The notes under the pieces were generated by a model that had not been told where the DNA came from, searched no databases, and saw only the letters and a program-made list of their open reading frames with translations. A DNA stretch of 9,587 nucleotides from Actinomycetota bacterium. GTDB taxonomy: Bacteria > Actinomycetota > UBA4738. The stretch's first letter is position 1. The number at the start of each line of letters is the position of its first letter. Positions 1 through 6,307 of this stretch are shown piece after piece. The stretch lies in the NCBI GenBank assembly GCA_013816105.1, contig JACDEY010000020.1, positions 1 to 9,587 of the forward strand, given 5' to 3'. The position numbers and the translations under genes were made by a program.

Positions 1-61
1 GAGCCACGCCTACCAGCGGGCGGGAGGTCTCCCCCGTGACCCCAGCCGGAGCGCGGCCGAG

Positions 62-706
62 CTATTCGATGAGCCGGCGGCGGAGAGCCTCGGCGACCGC
101 CGCGGTGCGATCCGAGGCGCCGAGCTTCTCGAAGATGTGCTCGAGATGGGTCTTGACGGTGTCGGTCGAGATGAAGAGCTGCCCGGCGATGTCGCGGTTG
201 GTGTTGCCGAACGCCAACAGCTGGAGCACCTCGATCTCTCGGGCGGTCAGCGACTCGGCCCGGCGATCCCGGCCCTTCTTCGGGCTCAGTTCCTCGGCGA
301 GCGCGATCACCAGTTGCGGGTCGATGACCATGTTGCCCGCGGCCACGAGCCGCACCGTCTGGATGAGGTGCTCCGCGTCGCGGGCCTTCAGGACGTAGCC
401 GCGAGCCCCGGCCCGAACGGCTTCCACCACGAACTGCCGTTCGTCGTACGCGGTCAGCATGATGATCCCCATCGAGGGGTGGCTCTCCTTGATGCTGCGA
501 GCGGCCTCCAGCCCGTCCATTTCGGGCATCCGTATGTCCAGCAGGACGACGTCGGCGTCGCCCTGCCCGTTGTTGACCAGGCGAAGGACGGCCAGCCCAT
601 CGGAGGCCTCGCCCACGACCTCGATGTCCTCCGCCGTCTCGAGGTACCGCCGTATGCCCTGTCGAACCAGCAGGTGATCGTCGGCGATGATGACCTTGAT
701 GGTCAC
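62..706 (-). CDS. NarL/FixJ-family two-component response regulator (receiver plus LuxR-type HTH)
   Basis: A DNA-binding response regulator of about 214 residues. The receiver has the acidic pair D9-D10 in IIADDH, the phospho-acceptor D57 in LLDIRMPEMDG, the switch threonine T85 in MLTAYDE and the conserved lysine K107 in YVLKARD. A linker leads to a LuxR-type helix-turn-helix from about residue 153 (LTAREIEVLQLLAFGNTN, then STDTVKTHLEHIFEKLGA). I chose the GTG at 704-706 because GGAG lies 6 nt upstream and TIKVIIADDH is a normal receiver N-terminus; an upstream ATG at 731-733 would add nine poorly conserved residues. Phosphorylation by a histidine kinase should promote dimerisation and promoter binding, as known for the family. 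No kinase is visible; it may lie past the left edge or elsewhere. Target genes cannot be inferred. The family call is secure; the specific pathway is unknown. Confidence 0.93.
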   Translation of the reverse strand: MTIKVIIADDHLLVRQGIRRYLETAEDIEVVGEASDGLAVLRLVNNGQGDADVVLLDIRMPEMDGLEAARSIKESHPSMGIIMLTAYDERQFVVEAVRAGARGYVLKARDAEHLIQTVRLVAAGNMVIDPQLVIALAEELSPKKGRDRRAESLTAREIEVLQLLAFGNTNRDIAGQLFISTDTVKTHLEHIFEKLGASDRTAAVAEALRRRLIE

Positions 707-712
707 TTTCCG

Positions 713-716
713 CTCC
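713..716 (-). promoter_or_regulatory. Shine-Dalgarno (GGAG) deciding the GTG start of the response regulator
   Basis: Read on the minus strand, GGAG is followed by the six bases CGGAAA and then GTG at 706. This spacing supports the GTG over the in-frame ATG at 733. Confidence 0.55.
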
Positions 717-745
717 GTCCCGGGAAGGCCCAACGATGTGTGGGC

Positions 746-774
746 ATTCTAAGCTGCCCCGTCCCCACGAGGAA
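746..774 (-). promoter_or_regulatory. Candidate promoter for the response regulator gene
   Basis: On the minus strand TAGAAT (746-751) fits a sigma-70-type -10 element. The hexamer 17 bp upstream, TTCCTC (769-774), is a poor -35. Transcription would start near 739, giving a leader of about 33 nt. A plus-strand TAnnnT hexamer, TAAGCT at 750-755, overlaps this -10 by two bases and could serve the divergent membrane-protein gene. Both are weak pattern matches only. Confidence 0.28.
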
Positions 775-786
775 GCCGGGCTGACC

Positions 787-792
787 GGGGGG
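787..792 (+). promoter_or_regulatory. G-rich ribosome binding site supporting ATG 799
   Basis: Six consecutive Gs stand 6 nt before ATG 799 in a GC-rich stretch. The match to AGGAGG is imperfect, so it favours but does not prove this start over the ATG at 736, which has GGAAGG about 7 nt upstream. Confidence 0.35.
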
Positions 793-798
793 CCCGCC

Positions 799-2535
799 AT
801 GGACCGTCCCATCGAGGAGAGTCTCCCGGCCATCGCCCGCCGAAGTCGGCGGGTTCAGGCGGCGGGAGCTTTCCTCGCCTACCTCGCCTCGTCCCTTCTC
901 CTCTTCGGCCTCCCCACGCTCGGCGATCCCGCGAGGACGATGGTCGGGTTCGGCACAGATCCCGGGGTGTTCGTGTGGCAGTTCGCGTGGTGGCCCCACG
1001 CCATCTCCAACGGCATGAACCCGTTCGTGACGGACGCGGTTTGGGCGCCGGTCGGCTACAACCTCGCGCACGCGACCTCCTTGCCCGCGGCTACGCTTCT
1101 GGCCTGGCCGATCACGGCACTGTTCGGGCCGGTGGTCGCCTACAACTTGGTGGCACTCCTGGCTCCGGCCATGTCGGGATTCTGCGCCTTCCTTCTCTGT
1201 CGTTACGTCAGCGGCGCGTTCTGGCCTTCGCTTGCCGGGGGCGCCGTCTTCGGGTTCTCGCCCTACATCGCCGGTCACATGCTGGGGCATCCGAACCTGA
1301 CGCTCGTGTTCGCGATCCCGCTGGTCGTCCTGCTGGTCCTGCGCGTCGTGGACGGATCGATCTCGGCGGCCGGGTTCGTCCTGCGGTTCGCGCTGGTCCT
1401 GGTCGTCCAGTTCCTGATCTCGCTGGAGGTGTTCGCCACTACGACGCTGTTCGGCTGGGGCACCCTCGTCCTCGCCTATCTGCTGCTCGGGGCCGAGCGG
1501 AGGCGAAAGCTGGTCGCCGTCGGGAGGCTGGCGGCCGGCGCCTACGGGGTCGCCGCGGCCGTCGTCAGCCCGTACCTGTATCACTTCTTCTTCGCCGCCG
1601 GCGCCCCGGAGAGCCCGATCTACGACTTCTATCCGTCGTTCTACTCGAACGACCTGTTGAACTTCGTCGTCCCCACCGCCATCACCAGGTTCGGCCGCGG
1701 GGAGTTCGCGGAGGTCGCGGCCGGGTTCACCGGCAACATCTCGGAACAGGTCGCCTACGTTGGCCTCCCCCTGATCCTCATCGCGGTTCTCTTCGCGAGG
1801 ATTTGGTGGCGCCGCCCGGCGGGGAAGCTCCTGCTCGTCAGCCTGGTCGCGGCGGCGGTGGCGTCTTTGGGGCCCGCCCTGAAGATCGGGGGGACCGAAA
1901 CGGTTCCGCTGCCCTGGGCCCTGATGCGGCACCTGCCCCTCATCGGGTTCGCGCTTCCGGGGCGAACCATGGTCTTCGGGTTCCTGGTCCTCGCGGTGAT
2001 CCTCGCCCTTTGGCTGAGCGACTCCCACGTACCGGCGCGCCCCAAGTGGATCCTGAGCTCTCTCACGCTGGTGGCGCTGCTGCCGGCGAGCTCAACGCTC
2101 TGGGCGACGAAGGTCGACACGCCACCCTTCTTCTCCTCGGGTATCCATCGCCGGTACCTCATCGAGGGGGAGAACACGCTCGTCCTGCCCTACGGGAGCA
2201 ACGGCAACAGCATGCTCTGGCAGGCGGAGGCCGGCATCTCCTTCCGTATGGCCGAGGGCTATCTGGGCGTCGTGCCGCCCGAGCGGTTCTCGGCGTGGCC
2301 GATCGTGGGCGACCTGTACTCGGGTCAGCTGACGCCGGGGTACGAGGAGGAGCTCAGGAAGTTCCTCGGCGGGAACGACGTCCGGACGGTGATCGTCGAC
2401 GAGCGTGCGGCTGGGCCATGGGAACAACTCCTGGCCCCCCTCGGGGTCGCCCCACAGAGAGTGGGCGGGGTGGTGTTGTACCGCGTGCCGCAGGCCGTTC
2501 GAACAGCCTACGCGGCCGCGACCCCGACCTCCTGA
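799..2535 (+). CDS. Polytopic membrane protein, GT-C glycosyltransferase-like, function unassigned
   Basis: A 578-residue integral membrane protein with many hydrophobic helices, the first at about residues 20-41, and a C-terminal region from about residue 440 that looks extracytoplasmic. After helix 1 come an acidic motif GTDPGVFVW (52-60) and WWPHA, then NPF-x2-D-x2-W-x-P-x-G-x-N (74-88), FGFSPY (151-156) and GH-x3-GHPNL (159-167). These recall a family of actinobacterial and related membrane proteins resembling lipid-linked-sugar (GT-C) glycosyltransferases, in which an acidic residue in the first external loop is catalytic. That role for D54 is inference. I prefer ATG 799 because six Gs end 6 nt upstream; an in-frame ATG at 736 would add 21 non-hydrophobic residues. 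It is divergent from the response regulator and converges on another glycosyltransferase-like gene, with overlapping 3' ends. Acceptor and donor are unknown. An alternative is a non-enzymatic membrane protein. Confidence 0.72.
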   Translation: MDRPIEESLPAIARRSRRVQAAGAFLAYLASSLLLFGLPTLGDPARTMVGFGTDPGVFVWQFAWWPHAISNGMNPFVTDAVWAPVGYNLAHATSLPAATLLAWPITALFGPVVAYNLVALLAPAMSGFCAFLLCRYVSGAFWPSLAGGAVFGFSPYIAGHMLGHPNLTLVFAIPLVVLLVLRVVDGSISAAGFVLRFALVLVVQFLISLEVFATTTLFGWGTLVLAYLLLGAERRRKLVAVGRLAAGAYGVAAAVVSPYLYHFFFAAGAPESPIYDFYPSFYSNDLLNFVVPTAITRFGRGEFAEVAAGFTGNISEQVAYVGLPLILIAVLFARIWWRRPAGKLLLVSLVAAAVASLGPALKIGGTETVPLPWALMRHLPLIGFALPGRTMVFGFLVLAVILALWLSDSHVPARPKWILSSLTLVALLPASSTLWATKVDTPPFFSSGIHRRYLIEGENTLVLPYGSNGNSMLWQAEAGISFRMAEGYLGVVPPERFSAWPIVGDLYSGQLTPGYEEELRKFLGGNDVRTVIVDERAAGPWEQLLAPLGVAPQRVGGVVLYRVPQAVRTAYAAATPTS

Positions 2536-3773
2536 GGCGAGCCCTCCACCGGCTCCGAAGGCTCCCCGCGAGCCCTGATCCATGCGACCACGCAGGCCAT
2601 GAGAACGGCGGCTCGAAGCACGAGCGCCACCTGGAACGCACCCTGCGGGACCCCGTCGAAGCCCGCGAACGCCGGATCTCCCGCCTCGGCGCTGAGCCGG
2701 CCGAACCAGGTGAACCGGGTGAGGAAGACGGCCACGTCGATCACCGAGAACGCGCCGAAAAGCCAGGGGTTGGGAAGCGCCAGCCCGAACCAGGGAAGGA
2801 GCCAGAGGCTGTACTGAGGTGAGTACACCTTGTTCGTCAGCAGGAAGATGACGAGGAGCGGGAAGCCGAACGTCCAGCGCGGGAACTCGCGATCGCGCGC
2901 CCGGCGAAGCCTCCACACCAGCGCGGCGATCGCGAGGAACAGGACGACCGACAAGATGCCGATCAGCCGCGTGGACAACGAGCATCCAGGGGACCCCTCG
3001 AGCCGGCTGCACGCCACGAACCACAGGCTGTCGAAGTCGACCGCACGCTCCGCGTTGAAGCGGAAGAACGTGAACCATGACCGGGGCGACGCAACGACGA
3101 ACGGGAGGTTGACCGTCGCGTAGGCGACCACCACCCAGACGCTCAGCCGGGCGGCGCCCTCCGGGTCGCGCCGGCGAAGGCGATCGAGCGCGAACGGCAC
3201 GACCAGGAACGCGGGGTACAGCTTCGCGGCCGCGCCGAGGCCCAGCAGTACGCCGGCGGGCGCCTGCCGGCCCCTGAGGTACGCGAGCGTGCCGGCGGTC
3301 GCGAGCCCGACGGCCAGAAGATCCCAGTTCACCAACGCGTACGCGAGCAGCGACGGCGCGGCCGCGAAGTACAGGGCGCGCCCGCCGATCATCCGGTGAA
3401 GGGCCCAGGAGGTGAGCAGGCCGAATCCCGCGAGGAACGTCGCGTTCGCGTAGAAGAAGGCGGGATAGCTGCGCCCGATCCAGCCGGCCACCCGCATGAG
3501 GTACATCGTCAGGACCGGGTATTCGTCGCACTGGCCGTCGGCCTCCATGCAGGGATTCAGGTACGGGAGGCGGTCTCCTGTCAGTTGCTCCGTCCCGTAG
3601 AGGGGCACGAGGTCCGAGTAGCACAGGCGGCGGTACTGGCGCCCGTCGCTCCAGTCGCCCGCCGCGCATGGCTGCCGAACGGCGAGGGACAGCGCAAGCA
3701 CCAGTACGGTGATGCCCAGGACGGTCCCAAGGGAGATAACGGCCGCCGCGCGGCGCATCCGGCGGGCCACCAC
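2508..3773 (-). CDS. GT87 (DUF2029)-family membrane glycosyltransferase, probable polyprenyl-phosphate-sugar-dependent mannosyltransferase type
   Basis: A 421-residue polytopic membrane protein. Helix 1 spans about residues 10-31, followed by an external loop with DWSDGRQYRRLCYSD (40-54) and CDEYPVLTMYL (82-92). Membrane motifs include NWDLLAVG (149-156) and AAAKLYP (181-187). This pattern is typical of actinobacterial GT87 proteins, related to the alpha-mannosyltransferases that use polyprenyl-phosphate-mannose for envelope glycolipids. The exact sugar and acceptor are inference. Four cysteines (36, 51, 75, 82) in the external loop could form disulfides. The start is a GTG with GAGGG overlapping the panB stop and 6 nt of spacing; an ATG at 3758 is an alternative. 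It lies 9 nt after panB, so the two are probably co-transcribed. Its last 28 nt overlap the end of the convergent membrane-protein gene. Family call is strong, substrate call weak. Confidence 0.85.
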   Translation of the reverse strand: MVARRMRRAAAVISLGTVLGITVLVLALSLAVRQPCAAGDWSDGRQYRRLCYSDLVPLYGTEQLTGDRLPYLNPCMEADGQCDEYPVLTMYLMRVAGWIGRSYPAFFYANATFLAGFGLLTSWALHRMIGGRALYFAAAPSLLAYALVNWDLLAVGLATAGTLAYLRGRQAPAGVLLGLGAAAKLYPAFLVVPFALDRLRRRDPEGAARLSVWVVVAYATVNLPFVVASPRSWFTFFRFNAERAVDFDSLWFVACSRLEGSPGCSLSTRLIGILSVVLFLAIAALVWRLRRARDREFPRWTFGFPLLVIFLLTNKVYSPQYSLWLLPWFGLALPNPWLFGAFSVIDVAVFLTRFTWFGRLSAEAGDPAFAGFDGVPQGAFQVALVLRAAVLMACVVAWIRARGEPSEPVEGSPQEVGVAAA

Positions 3774-3782
3774 CGGTGGCCC

Positions 3783-4574
3783 TCAGGCGTAGGAGTGCGC
3801 GGCGTCGGGGAACGCCCCGGACCGCACCTCGTCGCGGAAGGCCGTCACCGCCCGTGCTATCTCGCCGCGAAGGTCCGCATAGGGCTTTGCGAACTTCGGA
3901 TAGGTGCCTCCGCTCAGTCCCAGGAGGTCGTTGATGACGAGGACCTGGCCGTCGCAGTGAGGACCCGCGCCGATACCGATGGTTGGGATGGAGAGCGCAT
4001 CTGTGATCCGGGCGGCGACCTTGGCGGGGATCCCCTCGAGCACGATGGCGAAGATACCTGCCTTCTCCAGCGCCCCGGCCTGATCGAGCAGGCGTTCGGC
4101 CTCCTCCTCGGTCCGGCCCTGAACCCGGTAACCCCCCATCGCGTGCACCGACTGCGGACCAAGGCCTATGTGCCCCATCACGGGGATGCCACGGTCCACG
4201 ATCGCCGCGGCGACCTCCACCGAGGGCCGCTCGAGCTTCACCGCGTGTGCGCCGCCCTCCTTCAGGAACCTCCCCGCGTTGCGGACCGACTCCTCGAGCG
4301 ACGTGTCGAAGGAAAGAAAGGGCATGTCGCCGATGACGAGTGCCTCCTTGACGCCGCGAACGACCGCTCGCGTGTGGTGCAGCATCTCCTCCATGGTGAC
4401 GGGGATCGTGGTCTCGTACCCGAGGACGTTGTTTCCGACGGAATCACCCACGAGGATCAAGGGGATGCCCACTTCGTCGAGGATCCTTCCCGTTGGGTGG
4501 TCGTACGCGGTGAGCATCGTGAAACGCTCGCCGCGCTGCTTGAACGACCGGACATCCCGCACGGTGATGGTCAT
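3783..4574 (-). CDS. panB: 3-methyl-2-oxobutanoate hydroxymethyltransferase (ketopantoate hydroxymethyltransferase)
   Basis: PanB transfers a hydroxymethyl group from 5,10-methylenetetrahydrofolate to 3-methyl-2-oxobutanoate, giving ketopantoate, the first committed step to pantothenate and CoA in the cytoplasm. The 263-residue protein has the usual family length. Visible family signatures are LTAYDHPTGRILDEVGI near the N-terminus, the metal-binding aspartates D44 (VGDSVGN) and D83 (IGDMPF), K113 and E115 in AVKLE, H135 in MGHIGLGPQSV, and E180 in VLEGIP, which aligns with the proposed catalytic glutamate of E. coli PanB. ATG 4574 is chosen over a GTG at 4601 because a perfect AGGAGG sits 8 nt upstream and TITVRDV is a normal PanB start. 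No panC or panD is nearby. It is divergent from rpsF and leads a likely two-gene transcript with the GT87 gene. Confidence 0.97.
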   Translation of the reverse strand: MTITVRDVRSFKQRGERFTMLTAYDHPTGRILDEVGIPLILVGDSVGNNVLGYETTIPVTMEEMLHHTRAVVRGVKEALVIGDMPFLSFDTSLEESVRNAGRFLKEGGAHAVKLERPSVEVAAAIVDRGIPVMGHIGLGPQSVHAMGGYRVQGRTEEEAERLLDQAGALEKAGIFAIVLEGIPAKVAARITDALSIPTIGIGAGPHCDGQVLVINDLLGLSGGTYPKFAKPYADLRGEIARAVTAFRDEVRSGAFPDAAHSYA

Positions 4575-4582
4575 GGCTCGCG

Positions 4583-4588
4583 CCTCCT
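4583..4588 (-). promoter_or_regulatory. Perfect AGGAGG Shine-Dalgarno of panB
   Basis: AGGAGG on the minus strand, followed by 8 nt and ATG at 4574. It settles the panB start against the in-frame GTG 27 nt upstream. Confidence 0.85.
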
Positions 4589-4617
4589 CTCGAGAGTGCA
4601 CGGCGCTGTCGGGGAAA

Positions 4618-4646
4618 AGTGTACCCCCGGGGGCGTTCGGGGTCGT
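4618..4646 (-). promoter_or_regulatory. Candidate panB promoter (TACACT -10)
   Basis: TACACT on the minus strand (4618-4623) is a good actinobacterial-type -10. The hexamer 17 bp upstream (ACGACC, 4641-4646) shares only GAC with TTGACA. Start would fall near 4611, giving a leader of about 37 nt. The spacer carries the 10-bp palindrome CCCCCGGGGG (4624-4633). Confidence 0.35.
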
Positions 4647-4707
4647 GTCGTACCCCCACGCTAAGATTCGGGGCGTTCACGAGGGTCGGCGGCGGTCCGG
4701 CACCGGC

Positions 4708-4716
4708 TGCTAGCAT
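4708..4716 (+). promoter_or_regulatory. Candidate extended -10 promoter of the rpsF operon
   Basis: TGCTAGCAT matches the extended -10 pattern TGnTAnnnT. No convincing -35 lies 16-19 bp upstream. It would start transcription near 4723, a 48-nt leader. A second TAnnnT hexamer, TAAGAT at 4662-4667, could give a leader of about 97 nt instead. Confidence 0.35.
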
Positions 4717-4718
4717 GA

Positions 4719-4739
4719 GGGAGCACCACTCCTGCTCCC
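4719..4739 (+). promoter_or_regulatory. Hairpin in the rpsF leader
   Basis: GGGAGCA (4719-4725) pairs perfectly with TGCTCCC (4733-4739) around the 7-nt loop CCACTCC. A competing pairing is CCACT (4726-4730) with AGTGG (4741-4745). The sequence CCG follows at 4748-4750. rpsF leaders in many bacteria carry a hairpin with a conserved CCG that binds the S6:S18 complex; whether this is one is a hypothesis. Only the longer transcript (start near 4674) would contain the whole 7-bp stem. Confidence 0.4.
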
Positions 4740-4760
4740 CAGTGGGGCCGCCCAGACCAG

Positions 4761-4767
4761 AGGAGGT
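4761..4767 (+). promoter_or_regulatory. Strong Shine-Dalgarno AGGAGGT of rpsF
   Basis: AGGAGGT ends only 3 nt before ATG 4771. The complementarity is maximal but the spacing is unusually short; no better start codon exists because MRSYEIMLIL is a standard S6 N-terminus. Confidence 0.8.
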
Positions 4768-4770
4768 GGA

Positions 4771-5058
4771 ATGCGGTCGTATGAAATCATGCTCATCCTT
4801 CCCGCCGACGCCGATGATGATGTGATCGGGAGGGTCACCGACCGCATCGCGGGAGTGCTCGGTGAACGCGGCGGAGCGGTCACCAAGGTCGATCGTTGGG
4901 GAAAGCGCCGCCTCGCGCACGAGATCGCGCGGCGCTCAGAGGGCTTCTACCTGGTGGTCGAGTGTTCGGCAGATCCCGACTCCCTCCGCGAGCTCGAACG
5001 GGTGCTCTCCCTGGTCGACGACGTGGTGCGCTTCAAGGTGGTGGCGCGAGCCGCCTGA
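4771..5058 (+). CDS. rpsF: 30S ribosomal protein S6 (bS6)
   Basis: S6 sits on the platform of the small subunit, where it forms a heterodimer with S18 and binds the central domain of 16S rRNA. The 95-residue product has the full family length. It starts MRSYEIMLIL, continues with the strand and helix pattern of the ferredoxin-like fold, and contains the hallmark WGKRRLAHEIARRSEGFYLVV at about residues 43-63, followed by LRELERVLSLVDDVVRFKVV. It opens the operon rpsF-ssb-rpsR-rplI. Family knowledge says the S6:S18 complex can repress this operon by binding the leader mRNA; a hairpin is present there but unproven. A 100-nt gap containing a strong hairpin separates it from ssb, unlike the tight spacing of the later genes. 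Confidence 0.98.
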   Translation: MRSYEIMLILPADADDDVIGRVTDRIAGVLGERGGAVTKVDRWGKRRLAHEIARRSEGFYLVVECSADPDSLRELERVLSLVDDVVRFKVVARAA

Positions 5059-5067
5059 GGCTGACGG

Positions 5068-5088
5068 CGCGTCCGCGGAACGGACGCG
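5068..5088 (+). terminator. Strong intercistronic hairpin between rpsF and ssb (possible partial terminator or processing site)
   Basis: CGCGTCCG (5068-5075) and CGGACGCG (5081-5088) form a perfect 8-bp stem with the 5-nt loop CGGAA, starting 9 nt after the rpsF stop. The following bases ATTCGATCTTCC are pyrimidine-rich with scattered Ts but no clean T tract. It may partly terminate transcription, stabilise the upstream mRNA end or mark a processing site, setting the S6 to SSB ratio. Confidence 0.5.
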
Positions 5089-5158
5089 ATTCGATCTTCC
5101 CCCCTTTCGGACGGCCATCGACCGGAAGACGGCGAACGAGAGATGGGTGGTGGGTGAG

Positions 5159-5605
5159 ATGGCGACGGAGAATCAGGTGACCATCGTGGGGAACGTCACG
5201 CGTGACCCCGAGCTGCGGTACACGCCGAACGGCGCCGCGCTCGTGAAGTTCGGCGTGGCCGTGAATCGCCGGTTCAAGGACGAGGTGTCCGGGCAGTGGA
5301 AGGATGGAGAGACGTCGTTCTTCGACGTGACTGCCTGGCGGAGCCTCGCCGAGAACATCGCCGAGTCGATCACGCAGGGAACGCGCGTCGTGATCGTCGG
5401 CCGTCTCCGCACGAACTCGTGGGAGACGCAGGAAGGCGAGAAGCGATCGAAGGTCGAGATCGAGGCCGAGGAGATCGGCCCCAGCCTGAAGTGGGCGACG
5501 GCCAAGGTCGACAAGCAGGGTCGGTCGTCCGGCTCGTCGGACTGGGCCGCGAATGTGTCCGTGGGTGCGGGCGGACCTCAGGGGGAGACGCCGCTGGATG
5601 CCTAA
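5159..5605 (+). CDS. ssb: Single-stranded DNA-binding protein
   Basis: SSB coats single-stranded DNA at replication forks and repair sites and recruits partner proteins. The 148-residue product is one OB-fold domain (about residues 4-110): [20 protein letters not shown], then [46 protein letters not shown] and a strand ending [17 protein letters not shown]. The tail is short (about 35 residues) and ends GETPLDA instead of the usual acidic DDIPF-like tip that binds partner proteins. The stop is firm: TAA at 5603-5605 overlaps the rpsR start, and neither other frame encodes such a tip. ATG 5159 fits SSB N-termini although its ribosome binding site is weak (GGTGGG); an in-frame GTG at 5150 is an alternative. 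Location between S6 and S18 genes is the classic bacterial order. Confidence 0.96.
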   Translation: MATENQVTIVGNVTRDPELRYTPNGAALVKFGVAVNRRFKDEVSGQWKDGETSFFDVTAWRSLAENIAESITQGTRVVIVGRLRTNSWETQEGEKRSKVEIEAEEIGPSLKWATAKVDKQGRSSGSSDWAANVSVGAGGPQGETPLDA

Positions 5606-5861
5606 GCCACAGAGAAAGCCACGCAAGGAAAAGGAAGAGAAGGGCTGGAAGAAGCAGAAGAAGAAAATCTGCATCTTCTGCAAGGACAAGTCGGCCCACG
5701 TCGACTACAAGGACGTGACGCTCCTTCGGAAGTTCATCTCCGACCGGGGCAAGATCCGCGCCCGCCGGGTGACCGGGAACTGTACCCAGCACCAACGAGA
5801 CGTGGCCACCGCCGTCAAGAACGCCCGGGAGATGGCCTTGCTGCCCTATAGCGCTCGATGA
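5598..5861 (+). CDS. rpsR: 30S ribosomal protein S18 (bS18), cysteine-containing C+ form
   Basis: S18 binds S6 on the 30S platform. The 87-residue product has a lysine-rich N-terminal tail (to about residue 23), then [19 protein letters not shown] and the family signature [20 protein letters not shown] followed by [22 protein letters not shown]. Cys25, Cys28, Cys62 and His65 form a plausible zinc-binding set, so this is the C+ type; zinc-free C- paralogues occur in some actinobacteria under zinc limitation, and none is seen here. ATG 5598 overlaps the last codons of ssb by 8 nt, and its TGA overlaps the rplI start as ATGA, so translation of the three genes is probably coupled. An ATG at 5553 in frame would add 15 residues inside ssb that do not resemble S18. 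Confidence 0.97.
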   Translation: MPKPQRKPRKEKEEKGWKKQKKKICIFCKDKSAHVDYKDVTLLRKFISDRGKIRARRVTGNCTQHQRDVATAVKNAREMALLPYSAR

Positions 5862-6304
5862 AGATCGTCCTGCAGCGGGAGGTCGAGAAGCTGGGCGTGC
5901 CCGGGGACGTGGTCGACGTCGCCGACGGATACGCGCGTAACTACCTCGTGCCGCGCGGCTTCGCGACGCCCGCCTCGAAGGGAGGCGTCAAACACGCAGA
6001 GCGCCTGCGCCGGAAGCACCAGGACCGTGTGCAGAAGGAGGTGGTCGAGGCTCAGGCGATCGCCGAGCGGCTGTCCTCGGTGACCATCCGCGTGGCCGCC
6101 CGGGCGGGAGAGGACGGGCGGCTCTTTGGGAGCGTCACCGTTCCCCAACTGGCGGACGAGCTCCAGAAGGCGGCCGGAGTGACGATCGATCGCAAACAGG
6201 TCCACATGCCAGAGCCGATCCGAAGCGTCGGCGCGCACGAGGTCCAGGTGCATCTTCATCCGCAGGTGAACGCCACCGTCGCGGTGGAAGTCGTCCCCCA
6301 GTAG
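5858..6304 (+). CDS. rplI: 50S ribosomal protein L9 (bL9)
   Basis: L9 is a two-domain, elongated protein at the base of the L1 stalk that binds 23S rRNA and influences frame maintenance. The 148 residues give a standard length. The N-terminal domain begins [19 protein letters not shown] and carries the signature [17 protein letters not shown] (about residues 23-39). A charged helix (residues 41-75) links to the C-terminal domain with [18 protein letters not shown] (88-105) and the final strand [18 protein letters not shown]. The ATG overlaps the rpsR stop (ATGA), indicating coupled translation. It ends the ribosomal-protein group; a 209-nt gap with hairpins and a possible regulatory site separates it from dnaB. 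Confidence 0.98.
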   Translation: MKIVLQREVEKLGVPGDVVDVADGYARNYLVPRGFATPASKGGVKHAERLRRKHQDRVQKEVVEAQAIAERLSSVTIRVAARAGEDGRLFGSVTVPQLADELQKAAGVTIDRKQVHMPEPIRSVGAHEVQVHLHPQVNATVAVEVVPQ

Positions 6305-6307
6305 ATC

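Noticed and set aside
1..61. Start of another minus-strand gene at the left edge (GTG at 5-7)
   Set aside because: Only two codons would be visible and the ribosome binding site is poor; nothing can be supported.
703..2028. A 441-codon open frame antisense to the GT-C-like gene
   Set aside because: Its translation is almost entirely Arg, Gly, Pro, Glu, Asp and Gln with no hydrophobic core or family motif, as expected opposite a GC-rich membrane-protein gene.
975..2822. A 615-codon plus-strand frame overlapping the GT-C-like gene
   Set aside because: Arg/Gly/Pro-rich low-complexity translation; the overlapping frame encodes clear membrane helices and conserved motifs.
2092..3669. A 525-codon minus-strand frame overlapping the GT87 gene
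   Set aside because: Same strand, different frame, Arg/Pro-rich; the GT87 frame has recognised motifs and a natural start after panB.
3396..4664. A 422-codon plus-strand frame opposite panB and the GT87 start
   Set aside because: Shadow of panB; its sequence resembles no protein family and is rich in His, Arg, Asp and Gly.
5560..5610. Frameshift hiding a normal SSB C-terminal tip
   Set aside because: Neither alternative frame encodes an acidic stretch ending in a DDIPF-like tip, and the rpsR start and sequence are intact there.
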